Numbered from the stretch's first letter, positions 7,333 through 15,233 are shown. The stretch: 19,642 bases of DNA from Acidimicrobiaceae bacterium (GCA_030838025.1 JAUTXM010000302.1:1-19642); one strand, 5' to 3'. The notes: generated by a model not told the origin, from the sequence alone. Numbers and translations are program-made.

Positions 7333-9900
7333 GTGGATGGCGCGCCGGCTCCCGACGAGCGCGCCGGCGCCGCCATCGCCGCCATGAAGGCGGCCACGGC
7401 CCCTTCGGAACCTACGGGCGCAGCCCGGACCGGCGCGCCCGCGTCGCCCGCGGCAGCGGCCACTGCGGCCCCGGCGCCTCCTCCGGCCGCGCCCGACGCC
7501 CGCGGCCCGCGTCCAACGACCGCACTGTCAGGTTTGACCGACGAGGAGGTGGCGGCTCGTACAGCAGAAGGGCTGGCCAATGGCGACAGCCGGCACAGCA
7601 GCCGCCCGCTTCGCGACATCGTCAGGGCCAACGTGCTCACGCCGTTCAACGCCCTGCTCGGGACCCTGGCGGCCCTGGTGATGGTGACCGGTGCCGTCGG
7701 CGACGCCCTCTTTGGCCTGCTGCTCGTCCTGAACTCGGCCATCGGAATCATCCAGGAGTTGCGGGCCAAGCGGACCCTCGACCGCCTGGCGGTCCTGTCG
7801 GACCCCCGCGCCCGGGTCGTCCGCAACGGGTCCATGTCCGAAATCGCCGTCGATGACGTGGTGCTCGACGACCTTGTCGAGTTTCGGCCCGGCGACCAGG
7901 TCCCAGCCGACTGCTGCGTGCGCCACGTCGACGGCCTCGAGATCGACGAGTCCTTGGTCACGGGCGAGTCGGACCCGGTCGCCAAGCAGCCCGGCGACGC
8001 GGTCCTCTCGGGCAGCACCGTCATCGCGGGATCGGGCACCGCCCAGGTGACGGCGGTCGGGGCCGATTCCTTCGCCAACCGCCTGACCGACGAAGCCCGC
8101 GAGTTCAGCCTGGTCCGCTCGGAGCTGACCGACGGGATCAACCGAATCCTCAAATACGTGGCGATCTCGTTGGCCGTCGTGGGGCCCATCTTGTTCATCA
8201 GCCAGTCCAGCACCACGTCGAGCTGGCAGGACGCGGTGCGAGGGGCGGTGGCGGGCCTGGTCGGGATGGTGCCCGAAGGCTTGGTCCTGCTCACCAGCGT
8301 CACCTTCTTCGCCGCCGCCTTGTCGCTGGCCCGCCGGCGGGTCCTCGTCCGCGAGCTGCCGGCCGTCGAGGGCTTGGCCCGCATCGACATGCTGTGCCTC
8401 GACAAGACGGGCACCCTGACGGAGGGCCAGATCGCCTTCACGGGCGTCGAACCCTTCGGCACCAGCCCGTGCGAGGTCGACGAGGCACTGGCGGCGCTGG
8501 CCGAGGACCGGGCGGGCAACGCCACCGTGGTCGCCCTGCGACAGGTGTTCCCGACACCACCAGGATGGGAAAAGTTGGCCGCAGTGCCGTTCTCGTCGGC
8601 CCGCAAATGGAGCGCCACCTCCTTCGACGGGCACGGGACCTGGGTGCTTGGAGCACCCGAAATCGTGTTGGCCGGGGCCCCGGCGGACGACCACGTCAGG
8701 CGGAGGGTGGAGACGCTCGCCGCGGCCGGGACCCGCACGCTGCTGCTCGCTCGATCAAACGCCCCGCTCCCCGTGCCCTCCTCAGACCCAGGCGATGCGT
8801 CCTTCCTGTCACAGCCGATCGAGCTCACGCTGCCGCCCGACCTGGTCGCCATCTCGCTCGTGACCTTCGAGGAGTGCGTCCGCGCCGACGCCGCCGACAC
8901 GCTCGGGTATTTCACCGCCCAGGGGGTGTCGCTCAAGATCATCTCGGGCGACAACCCGGCCACCGTCGGCGCCATCGCCCGCCGGGTCCATCTGCCGGGC
9001 ACCGCCGAGCCGATGGACGCCCGCGACCTTCCGACCGACCCGGCCGAGCTGGCGGCGGTGCTCGACCAACGGGCCGTCTTCGGCCGGGTCACCCCGCAAC
9101 AGAAGCGGTCCATCGTCAACGGCCTCCAATCCCTCGGCCACGTCGTGGCCATGACCGGAGACGGTGTCAACGACACGCTCGCCCTGAAGGACGCCGATAT
9201 CGGGGTGGCCATGGGCTCCGGCACACCCGCCAGCCGGGCCGTGGCCCAGCTGGTCCTGCTTGACAGCGAGTTCTCGGTACTCCCCGGTGTCGTCGCCGAG
9301 GGCCGCCGGGTCATCGCCAACGTCGAGCGGGTCGCCAACTTGTTCCTCACCAAAAACGTGATGTCCCTCGTCCTGGCGCTGGCGGTGGCGGTGGCACGAT
9401 GGCCCTTCCCCTTCCTTCCCCGCCACCTCACGCTCGTGAGCACCGTCGTGATCGGGGTACCGGGCTTCTTCCTGGCGCTTGGTCCGAGTACCCAGCGTTT
9501 CACGCCCGGATTCGTGCCCCGAGTCCTCAAGTTCGCCATACCGTCGGGCGTGATTGCGGCGATCGCCGTCTTTATCACCTACGGCCTCGCTCGAGACGCC
9601 AACAACAACCTGGCGCAGTCCAAGACGGCGGCCACGATCGTCCTGTTCCTGGTGTCGCTGTGGGTGCTCGCCATCCAGGCCCGGCCGATGCGGCCCTGGA
9701 AGATGGGTCTCGTCGCCGCCATGGGGGGACTGGGCGCGCTGGCATTCGCGTTGCCGGTCGGCCGGCAGTTCTACGACCTTCGCCTGCCGTCGGCGTTGAT
9801 TGCCCTCGCAGCGTGCGCCCTGGCGGCGGCGGCCGCCGTCGCGCTCGAGGTGCTGTGCCGCTGGACACTCCCCGCGAGAGAGAATCCGGCCTCCGGGTAG
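7333..9900 (+). CDS. ctpE: CtpE-like cation-translocating P-type ATPase
   Basis: An 855-residue P-type ATPase resembling mycobacterial CtpE, which has been linked to calcium uptake. It shows the actuator TGES (residues 210-213), the transmembrane-4 motif PEGL (314-317), the phosphorylation site DKTGT starting at D357, the hinge TGDGVND (608-614), and paired helices near the N terminus, around TM3/4 and at the C terminus. The segments NRILKYVAISLAVVGPILF, ALKDADIGVAMGSGTPASRAVAQ and VANLFLTKNVMSLVL are close to CtpE. There is no N-terminal CxxC metal domain and no CPC motif, which argues against a copper or zinc P1B exporter. The first 60 or so residues are Ala/Pro-rich and not conserved; the family region begins at GLTDEEV. 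GTG 7333 is used here and ATG 7384 is the alternative; neither has a clear ribosome site. Ca2+ specificity is by family only. Confidence 0.92.
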   Translation: MDGAPAPDERAGAAIAAMKAATAPSEPTGAARTGAPASPAAAATAAPAPPPAAPDARGPRPTTALSGLTDEEVAARTAEGLANGDSRHSSRPLRDIVRANVLTPFNALLGTLAALVMVTGAVGDALFGLLLVLNSAIGIIQELRAKRTLDRLAVLSDPRARVVRNGSMSEIAVDDVVLDDLVEFRPGDQVPADCCVRHVDGLEIDESLVTGESDPVAKQPGDAVLSGSTVIAGSGTAQVTAVGADSFANRLTDEAREFSLVRSELTDGINRILKYVAISLAVVGPILFISQSSTTSSWQDAVRGAVAGLVGMVPEGLVLLTSVTFFAAALSLARRRVLVRELPAVEGLARIDMLCLDKTGTLTEGQIAFTGVEPFGTSPCEVDEALAALAEDRAGNATVVALRQVFPTPPGWEKLAAVPFSSARKWSATSFDGHGTWVLGAPEIVLAGAPADDHVRRRVETLAAAGTRTLLLARSNAPLPVPSSDPGDASFLSQPIELTLPPDLVAISLVTFEECVRADAADTLGYFTAQGVSLKIISGDNPATVGAIARRVHLPGTAEPMDARDLPTDPAELAAVLDQRAVFGRVTPQQKRSIVNGLQSLGHVVAMTGDGVNDTLALKDADIGVAMGSGTPASRAVAQLVLLDSEFSVLPGVVAEGRRVIANVERVANLFLTKNVMSLVLALAVAVARWPFPFLPRHLTLVSTVVIGVPGFFLALGPSTQRFTPGFVPRVLKFAIPSGVIAAIAVFITYGLARDANNNLAQSKTAATIVLFLVSLWVLAIQARPMRPWKMGLVAAMGGLGALAFALPVGRQFYDLRLPSALIALAACALAAAAAVALEVLCRWTLPARENPASG

Positions 9901-9911
9901 GGTCGCCGGCC

Positions 9912-10613
9912 ATGGCGAGACTCGTGCTCTGGGATGTCGACGGAACCCTCATCCACACCAACGGCATCGGGTCGGAGGTGTTCGACCGGGCGTTCGTGCA
10001 GGTGCTCGGCTTGGCACCCACGGCGCGGATCAGCCGGCAGGTCCGCCTCAGCGGCAAGACCGACCCCCAGATCGCACTCGAATATCTCGAACTGATGGAG
10101 ATCGCAGACCCCGAACACCACCTTCCATTGGTGCTGGAACTGCTGGCCTCGGAGCTGGCGGCGGCGGCCAAGACCCTCGCCGCCAACGGCGGGTCACTGC
10201 CCGGCGTGCCCGAGCTGCTCGCCCGCTTGGCCGTCGCCGACGGCGTGTACCAGACGTTGCTGACGGGCAACCTGGCCGCCAACGCCGCGGTCAAGGTGGC
10301 CGCCTTCGGCCTCGACCGCTGGCTCGACCTCGAGATCGGCGCCTACGGGAGCGACCACGCCGACCGGTGTGCCCTGGTCCCTGTCGCGCTCGAACGGGCC
10401 CGCCGGCTCCGGGGTGTCGAAGTGGCGCCGGACGATACCTGGGTGGTCGGCGATACCGAGCGGGATTTCCTCTGCGCCGAGGCCGGTGGCGCCCATTGCC
10501 TGTTGGTCGCGACCGGTGGATCACAAGTCTCGGACCTGGCCCACCTGGACCCCGATGCCCTCGTCGAAGACCTGTCGGACACCGACGCGGTGTTCAAGAT
10601 CCTGACGTCCTGA
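9912..10613 (+). CDS. HAD-superfamily hydrolase (phosphoglycolate-phosphatase-like)
   Basis: A 233-residue haloacid-dehalogenase-type phosphatase. Motif I is DVDGT with nucleophile D8 and acid/base D10 (LVLWDVDGTLIHTNG). A helical cap carries SGKTDPQIALEYL, the substrate-side motif also seen in related HAD phosphatases. Motif II is the Thr in LLTGN, and motif III/IV is VVGDTERDFLCAEAGG, providing the Mg2+ acids. It is cytoplasmic with no signal peptide. It begins 11 nt after the ctpE stop and its end is close to the flavoprotein gene, so it probably belongs to the same transcript. The substrate cannot be read from the sequence; phosphoglycolate or a nucleotide or sugar phosphate are possibilities. 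Confidence 0.88.
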   Translation: MARLVLWDVDGTLIHTNGIGSEVFDRAFVQVLGLAPTARISRQVRLSGKTDPQIALEYLELMEIADPEHHLPLVLELLASELAAAAKTLAANGGSLPGVPELLARLAVADGVYQTLLTGNLAANAAVKVAAFGLDRWLDLEIGAYGSDHADRCALVPVALERARRLRGVEVAPDDTWVVGDTERDFLCAEAGGAHCLLVATGGSQVSDLAHLDPDALVEDLSDTDAVFKILTS

Positions 10614-10672
10614 GTACCGTTCCCGCGGTGACGGGATCGGTCGCCGGCGTGCTGGGCCAGGTCGGGTTGCCG

Positions 10673-12256
10673 ATGCCCGTCGCCCAGCTGGCCGCCCGAC
10701 GTTGGGATGTCATCGTGGTCGGCGGCGGCCACAACGGGCTCACCGCGGCCGCCTACCTCGCCCGGGGCGGCCAGCGGACCCTCGTCCTGGAGCGCCGGGA
10801 ACGCCTCGGCGGCGCCTGCACCCTCGAGCGCCCCTTTGCCGACCCTGGCTACCTCGTCAGCCCCTGCGCGTACTTGGTCGGCTTGCTGCATCCCCTCGTC
10901 ATCGAGGAGCTGGGCCTGGCCCAGCGTGGGTACCGGGTGTTCACATGCGATCCCAGCCAGTGGTCGCCGTTCTTGGACGGCACGTCGTTCACGGACTGGC
11001 AGGATCCTCGCCGTACCGCGGAGTCAGTGCGCGGGCTCTCCCCGCGCGATGTCGACGGGTACGTCGCCTACCAGGACGTCTATCGACGAATCCGGGAACG
11101 GCTGCGCTCACACGACCCGTCCCGCGACACTTGGGTCGGCGACGCCCCCGACCGTGACCGGCTGGCATCGTTGCTTGCCGGCGATCCCGAAGCACTCGAG
11201 GTTGTCTTCGAGCTGTCGGTCGCCGAGCTGGTCGAGCGCCATGTGGTCGATGAGCGGCTGCGGGCGGCGCTGCACGGCGCCGGTGTGATCGGGACCTGGG
11301 CGGGGCCCCGCGACCCGGGGACGGCGGGCGTGCGCCTGATGCACAACATGGGCCTGCTGGACGGCTGGGGATATGTCGAAGGGGGCATGGGTCGGGTGTC
11401 GTTCGCCCTGGCCGACGCGGCCCAGGAGGCGGGCGCGGTCCTGGCCTGCGGCGTGCCCGTCGCCCACATCGAACCGACGAACGGGGTGTGGCTCGAGGAC
11501 GGGACGGTGCTGCGATCGTCGACGATCGTGAGCAACGCCGATCCCCACCGGACCCTGGCGCTGGTGGGGCGCGACGCCGCCCCCTCGGGGTGGCGCACCC
11601 GCGTCGAGGCCTGGGATGTCCGCAGTCCGGTGCTGAAACTCAACTGCGGGCTGGTCCGCCTGCCCCGATTCCCGGCTGCGCCTCCGGGAGCCGAGGGCGA
11701 ACATGTGTACCGGTCGATGGTCGTGCTGTCGACCGGCATCGACGACACCCAGTCCGCCTTCGACGCGGCCGGCCGGGGTGAGCCCGCGCCGGACTGGTGC
11801 GAGCTGTACTTCCAGACGGCGCACGATCCGAGCGTGGCCCCGGCCGGGCGGCACACGATGAGTGTGTTCGCCCAGTACGCCCCGTACCGGTTGGCCCACG
11901 GCGACTGGGACAGCCGGCGAGAGGAGATCGCCGAGCGCCTGCTCCGCCGCATCGCCTTGTGGGCCCCCGACGTGGCCGAATGCGTGGAGGAGTGGGAGTT
12001 GCTCGGGCCGCCTGACGTCGAGGCGCGCATCGGCCTCACTGGAGGCCACATCTTCCAGGGTTCGTGCCTGCCCGCACAGATGTGGGATCGCCGCTTCTCG
12101 CCTCGGACACCGATGCAAGGCCTCTACCTCTGCGGCGCGGCCACCCATCCAGGCGGGAGCGTGATCGGCATCAACGGCCGCAACGCGGCCATGGCCGTGC
12201 TCGCCGATCTGACCACCGGTCGCCCAGCAGTCGCTCAAAGCCCTCCGGGCGTGTAA
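10673..12256 (+). CDS. FAD-dependent phytoene-desaturase/PYROXD2-like oxidoreductase
   Basis: A 527-residue flavoprotein of the COG1233 family. The N-terminal Rossmann motif VVGGGHNGLTAA (residues 15-26) ends at acidic E40, which binds the FAD ribose, followed by RLGGACTLERPF, typical of PYROXD2-like members. The C-terminal FAD motif GLYLCGAATHPGGSVIGINGRNAA is complete. There is no transmembrane segment. A true carotenoid desaturase is less likely: no crt genes lie nearby, and the GGHNG form is the non-carotenoid branch, whose substrate is generally unknown. ATG 10673 was chosen because the conserved fold starts about 10 residues later; an in-frame GTG at 10628 would add 15 residues. Neither has a good ribosome site. 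The gene is 10 nt upstream of npdG, so co-transcription with the cofactor genes is likely. Confidence 0.87.
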   Translation: MPVAQLAARRWDVIVVGGGHNGLTAAAYLARGGQRTLVLERRERLGGACTLERPFADPGYLVSPCAYLVGLLHPLVIEELGLAQRGYRVFTCDPSQWSPFLDGTSFTDWQDPRRTAESVRGLSPRDVDGYVAYQDVYRRIRERLRSHDPSRDTWVGDAPDRDRLASLLAGDPEALEVVFELSVAELVERHVVDERLRAALHGAGVIGTWAGPRDPGTAGVRLMHNMGLLDGWGYVEGGMGRVSFALADAAQEAGAVLACGVPVAHIEPTNGVWLEDGTVLRSSTIVSNADPHRTLALVGRDAAPSGWRTRVEAWDVRSPVLKLNCGLVRLPRFPAAPPGAEGEHVYRSMVVLSTGIDDTQSAFDAAGRGEPAPDWCELYFQTAHDPSVAPAGRHTMSVFAQYAPYRLAHGDWDSRREEIAERLLRRIALWAPDVAECVEEWELLGPPDVEARIGLTGGHIFQGSCLPAQMWDRRFSPRTPMQGLYLCGAATHPGGSVIGINGRNAAMAVLADLTTGRPAVAQSPPGV

Positions 12257-12266
12257 TGGTTGAACG

Positions 12267-12926
12267 GTGCACATAGGAGTCTTGGGTGGGACCGGTCCGG
12301 CCGGGCAGGGATTCGCGTTGCGTCTGGCGTCGGTCGGCTTCACGGTCACCATCGGGTCGCGCTCGGAAGAGCGGGCGGCAGAGATCTGCACCAAGCTCTG
12401 CGATCAGTGGCCCAACAGGAAGCTGAACATCCTCCCGGGTGACAACGCCGCCGCGGCCGACGCGGAACTGGTCGTCGTGGCGACACCGTGGGAGGCGGCC
12501 CCACCGACGGTCTCGGCCGTGGCCGGCCGCCTCGGAGGCAAGGTTGTCCTGTCGATGGCCAATGCGCTGGTGCGGGTGGGTCACGAGTTCGTGCCCCTGA
12601 TCCCGCCACGGGGTTCGGTGGCGGCCTGGGTCCAGGCGGCGGTTCCGAAGGCCATGGTCGCGGCCGCCATGCACCATGTCCCCGCCCGGGAGCTGGCCGA
12701 ACTCGACCGCGAGTTGGTCGGCGACGTCCTGGTCTGCTCCGACCATCCGGCCGCGACCCAGGCGGTCAGTGAGCTGATCGCGGCCCTCCCGAACCTGCGA
12801 CCGCTCGACGCCGGGATGCTGTCGAGCGCCTCGGCAATCGAGTCCCTGACCCCGGTGCTGCTGCAGATCAACGCCCGTTACAAGACGCGGGCGGGTATCC
12901 GCCTCACCAACATCAATCTCGGCTGA
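12267..12926 (+). CDS. npdG: NADPH-dependent F420 reductase / F420:NADP oxidoreductase-like protein
   Basis: A 219-residue protein of the NPDG family, which passes hydride between NADPH and coenzyme F420. The Rossmann loop is GGTGPAGQG (residues 7-15), and the NADP-phosphate recognition segment is SRSEER (31-36), as in archaeal Fno. VVVATPWEAAPPTV, KVVLSMANAL and the C-terminal LTPVLLQINARYKTRAGIRLTNI also fit the family. The start is GTG at 12267; no strong ribosome site is seen, and re-initiation from the flavoprotein gene 10 nt upstream is likely. Its TGA shares one base with the mshC ATG, so the two are probably translationally coupled. It suggests an F420-using organism, although no F420 synthesis gene is in the window. 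A related NAD(P)-binding reductase is the alternative. Confidence 0.88.
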   Translation: MHIGVLGGTGPAGQGFALRLASVGFTVTIGSRSEERAAEICTKLCDQWPNRKLNILPGDNAAAADAELVVVATPWEAAPPTVSAVAGRLGGKVVLSMANALVRVGHEFVPLIPPRGSVAAWVQAAVPKAMVAAAMHHVPARELAELDRELVGDVLVCSDHPAATQAVSELIAALPNLRPLDAGMLSSASAIESLTPVLLQINARYKTRAGIRLTNINLG

Positions 12927-14038
12927 TGCGTCTGTACGAGACGTCGCAGGGCGCGGTGGTTCCCTTCGAACCCGGGCCGATCGTGACCATGTACACCTGC
13001 GGCATCACGCCCTACGACGCCGCCCATCTCGGCCACGCCGCCACCTATCTGGCCTACGACCTGCTCCAGCGGCGCCTACGCGACCTCGGGCACGTCACCC
13101 AATGCGTCCGCAACGTGACCGATGTCGACGACGACATCTTGCGCAAGGCCCGGGAGCTCGGGGTGAACTTCTTGGACCTGGCGGCCGAGGAGATGGCCCG
13201 CTTCGACGCCGACATGAAGGCACTCGGGCTTCTCCCGGCGTGGAGCGAGCCGCGGGCCACCTCGGCCATTCCTGACATCCTCGGGTTCATCGGCATGGTG
13301 CTCGAATCCGGCCACGCCTACCAGGCGGGCGGCGGCGTGTACTTCAGCGTCGGCTCCTTCGGCCGTTTCGGCGCCGTCAGCCACTTCGATCGCGACACCA
13401 TGCTGAAGCTGGCGGCCGAAAACGGCGGCAACCCCGACGACCCCAACAAGCGCGATCCCCTCGACTTCATCTTGTGGCAGCCCTCGGCAGCGGGGGAGCC
13501 GGCGTGGGAGTCGCTCTGGGGAGCGGGACGGCCCGGCTGGCATATCGAGTGCTCGGCTCTGGCCATGCGCGAGCTCGGCACCACCATCGACCTCCACGGA
13601 GGCGGGACGGACCTGATCTTCCCGCACCACGAATGTGAGGCCGCCCAGTCCGAGGCCGCCACGGGCCAGCCATTCGTTCGCCACTGGATGCACGTGGGCC
13701 TGGTGCGCCTGGGCGGCACCAAGATGTCCAAGTCACTCGGCAACCTGGTCTTCGTGAGCGACCTGCTGAAGGACTGGGAGCCGGCGGCCATCCGCCTGGC
13801 CATCATCGGCCAGCACTACCGCAGCGCATGGGACTGGGAGGAGCGGCTGCTCGCTGAGGCCGCGGACCGCCTCGAGGCGTGGCGGTCGGCGGGGGTGGGC
13901 GAGGCGGCGCTCGACGAGGTTCGGGTGGCGCTCGACGACGATCTCTATACGCCGGCCGCTGTCGCCGCCATCGACATTGCGGTGGCGGCGGGCCACGGCG
14001 TGTCCGCGGCCGCGGACCTCCTCGGCGTCACCCTTTGA
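12926..14038 (+). CDS. mshC: MshC, cysteine:1-D-myo-inosityl 2-amino-2-deoxy-alpha-D-glucopyranoside ligase
   Basis: A 370-residue class-I aminoacyl-tRNA-synthetase-fold enzyme that joins cysteine to GlcN-Ins using ATP in mycothiol synthesis. The segment MYTCGITPYDAAHLGHAATYLAYD (residues 22-45) is the MshC form, distinct from the CGPTVYDxxHIGNAR form of cysteinyl-tRNA synthetase. The HIGH-like motif is HLGH (34-37), KMSKS is at 266-270, and the likely zinc ligands are C25, the Cys in GWHIECSA and the His pair in FPHHECE. The protein ends at LLGVTL, as mycobacterial MshC does, and lacks the C-terminal anticodon domain of CysRS. It lacks the 15 or so extra N-terminal residues of mycobacterial MshC. 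It overlaps npdG by 1 nt and the HIT gene by 4 nt, so all three are probably made from one message. Confidence 0.93.
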   Translation: MRLYETSQGAVVPFEPGPIVTMYTCGITPYDAAHLGHAATYLAYDLLQRRLRDLGHVTQCVRNVTDVDDDILRKARELGVNFLDLAAEEMARFDADMKALGLLPAWSEPRATSAIPDILGFIGMVLESGHAYQAGGGVYFSVGSFGRFGAVSHFDRDTMLKLAAENGGNPDDPNKRDPLDFILWQPSAAGEPAWESLWGAGRPGWHIECSALAMRELGTTIDLHGGGTDLIFPHHECEAAQSEAATGQPFVRHWMHVGLVRLGGTKMSKSLGNLVFVSDLLKDWEPAAIRLAIIGQHYRSAWDWEERLLAEAADRLEAWRSAGVGEAALDEVRVALDDDLYTPAAVAAIDIAVAAGHGVSAAADLLGVTL

Positions 14039-14586
14039 CCACCCCGAGCGAGGGCCCGGCCCTCACCCGGCTGTGGGCCGGCTGGCGCAGCGCGTTCGTG
14101 ACCTCGGTCGCCGACGACGCGGGCGCACCCGCACCCGCACCGGCGCCGGACTGCGTGTTCTGCGCCATCTTGGCCAGTGGCCTTCCCGACGCCGACACCC
14201 ACATTCTCTGGCGCCACCCGAGCGGCCTGGCCATCGCCATTCTCAACCTTTATCCGTACACCAGCGGCCACCTCATGGTCATGCCCACCCGACACGTGGG
14301 TGAGGTCGAGCAGGTGACGCGAGCCGAGTCGGCGGCGCTCTGGGACGGAGTGTCAGCCGCCGTCGGAGCCTTGAAGGCGGCGTACCGTCCCGATGCCCTC
14401 AACTTGGGTGCCAACGTCGGGCGGGCCGCGGGAGCGGGCGTGCCGGGCCATTTCCATCTGCACGTGGTCCCCCGCTGGAACGGCGATACCAACTTCATGA
14501 CCGCTGTGGCCGACGCCCGGGTCCTCCCCGAAGCGCTCACCGACACCGGTAACCGCCTGCGCGCCGCCTGGCCCGAAGCCTCCTAG
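14035..14586 (+). CDS. HIT-family protein, Ap4A phosphorylase-like (Rv2613c type)
   Basis: A 183-residue histidine-triad protein. The catalytic triad motif is HFHLHVVPRW (H139, H141, H143), followed by NGDTNFMT. AILNLYPYTSGHLMVMP (about 68-84) and the N-terminal RLWAGWRSAF match the actinobacterial group that includes Mycobacterium Rv2613c, an Ap4A phosphorylase. A CVFC pair (C40, C43) may bind zinc, as in other HIT proteins; the Pro/Ala-rich stretch before it is a linker. I take the start as TTG 14035, overlapping the mshC stop as TTGA. No ATG or GTG lies in frame between there and the conserved N terminus, though the frame is open further upstream inside mshC. The order HIT then pgsA then patA resembles the mycobacterial phosphatidylinositol-mannoside locus, with two genes inserted here. 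Confidence 0.88.
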   Translation: MTTPSEGPALTRLWAGWRSAFVTSVADDAGAPAPAPAPDCVFCAILASGLPDADTHILWRHPSGLAIAILNLYPYTSGHLMVMPTRHVGEVEQVTRAESAALWDGVSAAVGALKAAYRPDALNLGANVGRAAGAGVPGHFHLHVVPRWNGDTNFMTAVADARVLPEALTDTGNRLRAAWPEAS

Positions 14587-14612
14587 CCGTTTTCGCTCAC
14601 GTTTGGTACGGC

Positions 14613-14686
14613 TCTGGGTCTCTGGCAGGGATCTGACACCCCACAGCGGTGGGAACTCCCTGCCAGAGACTCAGATCCCTACCAGA
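14613..14686. repeat. Compound inverted repeat with two alternative pairings
   Basis: A left arm can pair with either of two right arms. Pairing 1: 14618-14631 with 14657-14670, perfect for 14 bp (GTCTCTGGCAGGGA), extending outward to 14613/14675 with one G-T wobble, about 19 bp in all. Its loop holds a nested CCCAC/GTGGG stem (14640-14644 and 14649-14653). Pairing 2: 14621-14636 with 14671-14686, 15 of 16 bp. The two pairings are mutually exclusive because they share 14621-14631. The element lies 27 nt after the HIT stop and 34 nt before the next ATG. It is at least a terminator candidate and might be a conditional one or a repeat-element remnant. Confidence 0.7.
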
Positions 14687-14705
14687 CCGCTCCCGGCATC
14701 GGCGT

Positions 14706-14711
14706 TAGTCT
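14706..14711 (+). promoter_or_regulatory. Candidate -10 box TAGTCT, leaderless promoter
   Basis: TAGTCT fits TANNNT and ends 8 nt before the ATG at 14720, so transcription would begin at or next to the start codon. The gene has no Shine-Dalgarno sequence, which agrees with leaderless translation. No clear -35 box is visible. Confidence 0.45.
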
Positions 14712-14719
14712 CGCTTGTC

Positions 14720-15229
14720 ATGGCCGACGAACCCACCGACGACGCGGGTGAGCACCGCGACGAGCTCCCCGAGGAGCTCGACGCCAGCGGGTACGTCGGC
14801 GCCTACACCTTCCCCAACAACAACCGGCGCCGCATCTCCGGGCTGGTCATGGCCGGGGCCGGTCTGATCTGCGTCGCCCTCTTCGTCATCCGGGGATCGG
14901 GCGTGCTGGTCAACCGGGGGATGTTCTACGGCGGGCTGTTCCTGCTGGCCATCGCCTGCTACCACTTCGCCTCAGGCGTGACGTTGCGGATCAACGAAAC
15001 CGACGCCCTCGTGGCCGCCACCAGGGCGGTCGGCTTCACCGTCGGCCATGCCTCGGCCCAGCTGAGCTGGCGTGGGCTCATCTCCCACCCCACCTGGCGC
15101 ATACTGCTGTACTCGGCCGACGACCCGCCGAAGAAGCGGGCGCTGGTGCTGGTCGACGGCGTGGCGGGCACCGTGGGTGATCACCTGGTCGAGGACAACC
15201 CCGAGGACTGGTCGTCACTCGACCGCTGA
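14720..15229 (+). CDS. Two-helix membrane protein of unknown function
   Basis: A 169-residue protein I cannot assign to a named family. The first 30 or so residues are acidic (DEPTDDAGEHRDELPEELD), followed by NNNRRR. Two hydrophobic helices follow (about 39-57, ISGLVMAGAGLICVALFVI, and 68-84, GMFYGGLFLLAIACYHFASG). The C-terminal half (about 88-169) is soluble and looks folded (LRINETDALVAATRAVGFTVGHASAQLSW, WRILLYSADDPPKKRALVLVDG). By the positive-inside rule, NNNRRR before helix 1 suggests both termini are cytoplasmic. It sits between the HIT gene and a convergent fusA2 and has its own apparent promoter. The C-terminal part has some look of a small beta-rich PH-like domain, but that is only an impression. 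Confidence 0.8.
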   Translation: MADEPTDDAGEHRDELPEELDASGYVGAYTFPNNNRRRISGLVMAGAGLICVALFVIRGSGVLVNRGMFYGGLFLLAIACYHFASGVTLRINETDALVAATRAVGFTVGHASAQLSWRGLISHPTWRILLYSADDPPKKRALVLVDGVAGTVGDHLVEDNPEDWSSLDR

Positions 15230-15233
15230 GCGG

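Noticed and set aside
6209..7387. A 392-codon plus-strand frame across the helicase leader and the membrane-anchored gene
   Set aside because: No conserved motif, composition typical of shadow frames, and it overlaps two minus-strand genes with ribosome sites.
7302..9578. A 758-codon open frame antisense to the P-type ATPase
   Set aside because: Its translation is Ser/Thr/Arg-rich with no motif, and it mirrors a clearly conserved ATPase. Long antisense frames are expected at this GC content.
10673..12256. Carotenoid biosynthesis function for the phytoene-desaturase-like protein
   Set aside because: No other carotenoid genes nearby, and the sequence fits the PYROXD2-like branch.
12926..14038. 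Cysteinyl-tRNA synthetase as the identity of this gene
   Set aside because: The CGITPYDxxHLGHAATY signature and the missing C-terminal anticodon domain identify MshC.
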